From the NCBI GenBank assembly GCA_030042035.1, contig JASIAN010000178.1:1-42182 (forward strand): a stretch of 42,182 nucleotides of DNA, in the 5' to 3' direction. Made by a program: the position numbers and the translations under genes. This stretch comes from Alphaproteobacteria bacterium (GTDB lineage Bacteria > Pseudomonadota > Alphaproteobacteria > ATCC43930 > CGMCC-115725). This document shows, in pieces, positions 40,057 through 42,182 of this stretch; the first letter of the stretch is position 1; every line of letters starts with the position of its first letter. The notes beneath the pieces were generated by a model. It saw only the letters and a list, made by a program, of their open reading frames with translations, was not told the origin of the DNA and ran no database searches.

Positions 40057-41517
40057 ATGGCGGCGCGCACCGGACAGCAATACATCAATGGCCTCAGGGA
40101 GCAGGAGCGCGAGGTCTGGATCGGCGGCGAGCGGGTGCGCGACGTGACGACCCATCCCGGCCTCGCCGGTGGCGTGCGCGCGATCGCGCATCTCTACGAC
40201 ATGCAGCACGATCCCAAGCTGCACGCGGTCATGACTTATAAGTCGCCGTCGAGCGGCCAGCCGGTCGGCCGCTCGTTCGACAATCCCCAAACCCGCGAGG
40301 CCCTCGAAACCCGCACGCAGATGATGTTGAACTGGGCGCGCGCGACGTGCGGCATGATGGGCCGCTCGCCCGATTTCATGAACGTGACGTTCGCCGCCTG
40401 GGGTGCAGCCGCCGATTTCTTCGGCGAGAAGCGGCCGGAATTCGGCAAAAACATGCGCCGCTATGTCGAATATATCCGCGAGAACGACATCACGCTGACC
40501 CACGCGCTGATCAACCTGCAGCGCAGCCGCAACGTCTCGGGCATGTTCAACCTCGAGGAAGGCACCGCCCTGCAGGTCATCCGCGAGACCGATGCCGGTA
40601 TCATCGTGCGCGGCGCCCGCATCCTCGCGACGCTGGCGCCGTTGTCTGACGAGATCGCGGTCTATTCGCCGCGGCTGGCGCGCCACAGCGAAGATCATAG
40701 CCCGTTTGCAGTCAATTTCTCGATCCCGTGCGGCACCAAGGGCGTCCGGTTCCTGTGCCGCGACAGTTTCGATCTCGGACGCTCGCATTTCGACGCGCCC
40801 TTGGCCTCGCGCTTTGAAGAGATGGATTGCATCGTCTTTTTCGACGACGTGCTGGTGCCGTGGGAGCGCGTCTTCCTGCTCTATGACGTTGATCGGCTCA
40901 ACGCGACGCCAACCGTCACCCATTCGACCGCCCATTCGGCGCATCAGGGCGCCGCCAAGAACCTCGCAAAATGCGAGTTCGTGCTCGGCCTGGCGCTGAA
41001 AATGACGGAGGCGCTCGGCAACGCCCACTTGCCGCATACCGAGGAGCGCATCGGGCAGTTGATGCTCTATACCGAATTGATGCGCGCCTGCGTGCGCGCC
41101 GCCGAGGCCGATGCCGAGCGTGATCAGTGGGGCGTCATGTGCCCGGCGATCCTGCCGGTTGAATCGACCCGCAACCTGATGATGACGGCGTATCCAAGGA
41201 TGCTGGAGATCATCCAGCTGCTGGGGTCGTCGAGCTTCCTGTTGACGCCGAGCGAAAAGGATTTCGCGGGACCGCTCAGGCCGCAGATCGAGCAATATCT
41301 CGCGACCGACAACATGGCGGCGAGGGAGCGCGTCAAATTGTTCCGCCTCGCATGGGACGTCGCCGGCAGCGCCTTCGGCAGCCGCCAGGAACTCTATGAG
41401 CGCTTTTTCGCCAGCGATCCGTTGACGCGCGCCCGCGCGATGGCGGCGATCTACCCGAAGGCGGACGTGATGGCGCGGGTCACGGAAATTTTGAACCGCG
41501 ACGACGAGGCGTGGTAG
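40057..41517 (+). CDS. 4-hydroxyphenylacetate 3-hydroxylase family flavin monooxygenase
   Basis: Predicted 486-residue FADH2-dependent oxygenase of the HpaB type, which hydroxylates phenols ortho to the OH with reduced flavin from a separate reductase. It begins RTGQQYINGLREQEREVWIG and contains RSPDFMNVTFAAWGAAADFF, HALINLQRSRN and the DEIAVYSP and VPWERVFLLYD blocks of the family. No hpaC reductase is in the window. The ATG at 40057 follows AGGAGGG. The next gene, a VOC-fold protein, begins 30 bp later and may open the ring of the catechol formed. It is divergent from hypF. Confidence 0.9.
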   Translation: MAARTGQQYINGLREQEREVWIGGERVRDVTTHPGLAGGVRAIAHLYDMQHDPKLHAVMTYKSPSSGQPVGRSFDNPQTREALETRTQMMLNWARATCGMMGRSPDFMNVTFAAWGAAADFFGEKRPEFGKNMRRYVEYIRENDITLTHALINLQRSRNVSGMFNLEEGTALQVIRETDAGIIVRGARILATLAPLSDEIAVYSPRLARHSEDHSPFAVNFSIPCGTKGVRFLCRDSFDLGRSHFDAPLASRFEEMDCIVFFDDVLVPWERVFLLYDVDRLNATPTVTHSTAHSAHQGAAKNLAKCEFVLGLALKMTEALGNAHLPHTEERIGQLMLYTELMRACVRAAEADAERDQWGVMCPAILPVESTRNLMMTAYPRMLEIIQLLGSSSFLLTPSEKDFAGPLRPQIEQYLATDNMAARERVKLFRLAWDVAGSAFGSRQELYERFFASDPLTRARAMAAIYPKADVMARVTEILNRDDEAW

Positions 41518-41547
41518 AATACGGATCTCGCGGTAATGGAGAGCTCG

Positions 41548-42072
41548 ATGGCCAAGCGACCGATGTATCTGCAGCACGTCAATCTCTACGTGCGCAACGC
41601 CGAGCGCTCGAAACAGTGGTACGAGGACCTGCTCGGCCTGCACACCTATGAGTACCGGCCGGGCTGGGCTGCCTTCATGTCGGCCGACACCGAGCAGTCG
41701 CACGAGGTAGCGCTGATGCAGTTGGGTGACGACGCGCTGCTGCAGCAGAAGCGCCAGGTTGGCCTCAACCACCTGGCGTGGCGGATGGAAAGCCTCGACG
41801 ACCTGAAGGAGTTCTATTATCGCCTGAAGGAAAAGGGGCAGCCGATCGACCGCATCGCCGACCATGGCATCTCGCTCGGCATCTATCTGCGCGATCCCGA
41901 TGGCAATGGCGTCGAGGTGTTCTACGAGATGCCGCGCGCCGAATGGCCGGCCGATTACCACGTGTTCACCCGCGAGGTGACCGGCAGCGGCCGCTTTCCG
42001 GGGCCGTGGGATGCCGAAATCCGCCGCGACGGCCCGCCAGCGGCGCAGCGGCAGCCGGCCGCTGCAGAGTAG
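41548..42072 (+). CDS. VOC-family protein, extradiol dioxygenase-like
   Basis: Predicted 174-residue vicinal-oxygen-chelate protein. Metal ligand candidates are His10 (LQHVNLYV), His75 (GLNHLAW) and Glu123 (DPDGNGVEVFYE), the His-His-Glu triad of type I extradiol dioxygenases and glyoxalases. The ATG at 41548 has GGAGAG at a normal distance and is preferred to the ATG at 41536. The length is that of a one-module VOC protein with a short polar tail. Linkage to the HpaB-type gene suggests cleavage of a catechol product, but glyoxalase-like activity is not excluded. Confidence 0.85.
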   Translation: MAKRPMYLQHVNLYVRNAERSKQWYEDLLGLHTYEYRPGWAAFMSADTEQSHEVALMQLGDDALLQQKRQVGLNHLAWRMESLDDLKEFYYRLKEKGQPIDRIADHGISLGIYLRDPDGNGVEVFYEMPRAEWPADYHVFTREVTGSGRFPGPWDAEIRRDGPPAAQRQPAAAE

Positions 42073-42083
42073 GCGCCGGCACT

Positions 42084-42112
42084 CGCCTCTCCGCCCGGCG
42101 GGCGGAGAGGCG
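42084..42112 (+). terminator. Strong hairpin after the hydroxylase/VOC operon
   Basis: CGCCTCTCCGCC (42084-42095) pairs perfectly with GGCGGAGAGGCG (42101-42112), a 12-bp stem with a 5-base loop, 11 bp after the VOC stop. No T-tract follows. It probably ends the transcript or stabilises its 3' end. The final 70 bp of the window contain no recognisable gene. Confidence 0.6.
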
Positions 42113-42182
42113 GACATGTCACGACCGCCATGCGCGGCCGCCCCATCACTCCGGTCGCGCAAATGATCGCAACTCATCGCGG

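Noticed and set aside
40021-42177. A 718-codon open frame on the minus strand opposite the hydroxylase and VOC genes
   Set aside because: It is the antisense of two well-supported genes in GC-rich DNA, where the opposite strand often lacks stops. It shows no family motif and no start signal.
1-42182. CRISPR array, prophage, insertion sequence or integron
   Set aside because: No regularly spaced direct repeats, transposase, integrase or phage structural genes were seen on either strand.

Overview
The window is about 42 kb of GC-rich DNA from an alphaproteobacterium, most likely in the Rhizobiales/Rhodospirillales part of the class. The best evidence is a circularly permuted, two-piece tmRNA gene, an alpha-type SspB adaptor beside it, an FAD-dependent thymidylate synthase (ThyX), and several short dispersed palindromic repeats of the kind found between alphaproteobacterial genes. 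No rRNA, CRISPR array, insertion sequence, phage gene or plasmid replication gene was seen. The species cannot be named from this sequence.

Region 1 (1-5065) is rich in core translation and quality-control functions. It holds the N-terminus of a luciferase-like monooxygenase, ihfB, prfB with a programmed +1 frameshift, a second luciferase-like monooxygenase, sspB, the permuted ssrA gene and thyX. The RNA that writes the degradation tag and the adaptor that reads it are adjacent and co-directional.

Region 2 (5108-12000) is metabolic. It has a glutathione-dependent formaldehyde dehydrogenase, glycerol kinase and a cupin in one + strand run. A minus-strand run follows: a small secreted Cys protein, a DUF427 protein, a gamma-glutamyltranspeptidase and a long-insert Nudix hydrolase, with a BadH-like SDR upstream.

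Region 3 (12180-21770) holds a ParA-like ATPase and a single-TM protein with a Sel1-like C-terminus. Convergent to these is a tightly overlapping minus-strand operon: a larger Sel1-like TM protein, a TAXI solute receptor, an ABC-type family 5 solute-binding protein, a zinc alcohol dehydrogenase and an OFA-type MFS transporter. A divergent MFS transporter follows. The two Sel1-like proteins are paralogues. Neither solute receptor has a permease in the window.

Region 4 (21770-32253) contains a striking composite hairpin, tRNA-Gln(UUG), a GH15 glucoamylase-like enzyme, and a moxR/VWA operon. Between moxR and the VWA gene sit two small genes of unknown function in lower-GC DNA. Further on are a SET-domain protein, a lone tatA, a beta-lactamase-fold hydrolase, a lytic transglycosylase, an ABM monooxygenase, an SMP-30 lactonase and a DUF190 protein.

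Region 5 (32255-39926) is a complete, translationally coupled hydrogenase maturation and nickel uptake operon: hypF, hypC, a GmhA-like SIS gene, hypD, hypE, hypA, hypB and a NiCoT permease. No hydrogenase structural gene is present. hypF carries an in-frame copy of a palindromic repeat. Region 6 (40057-42112) pairs an HpaB-type flavin hydroxylase with a VOC-fold dioxygenase-like protein, followed by a strong hairpin.
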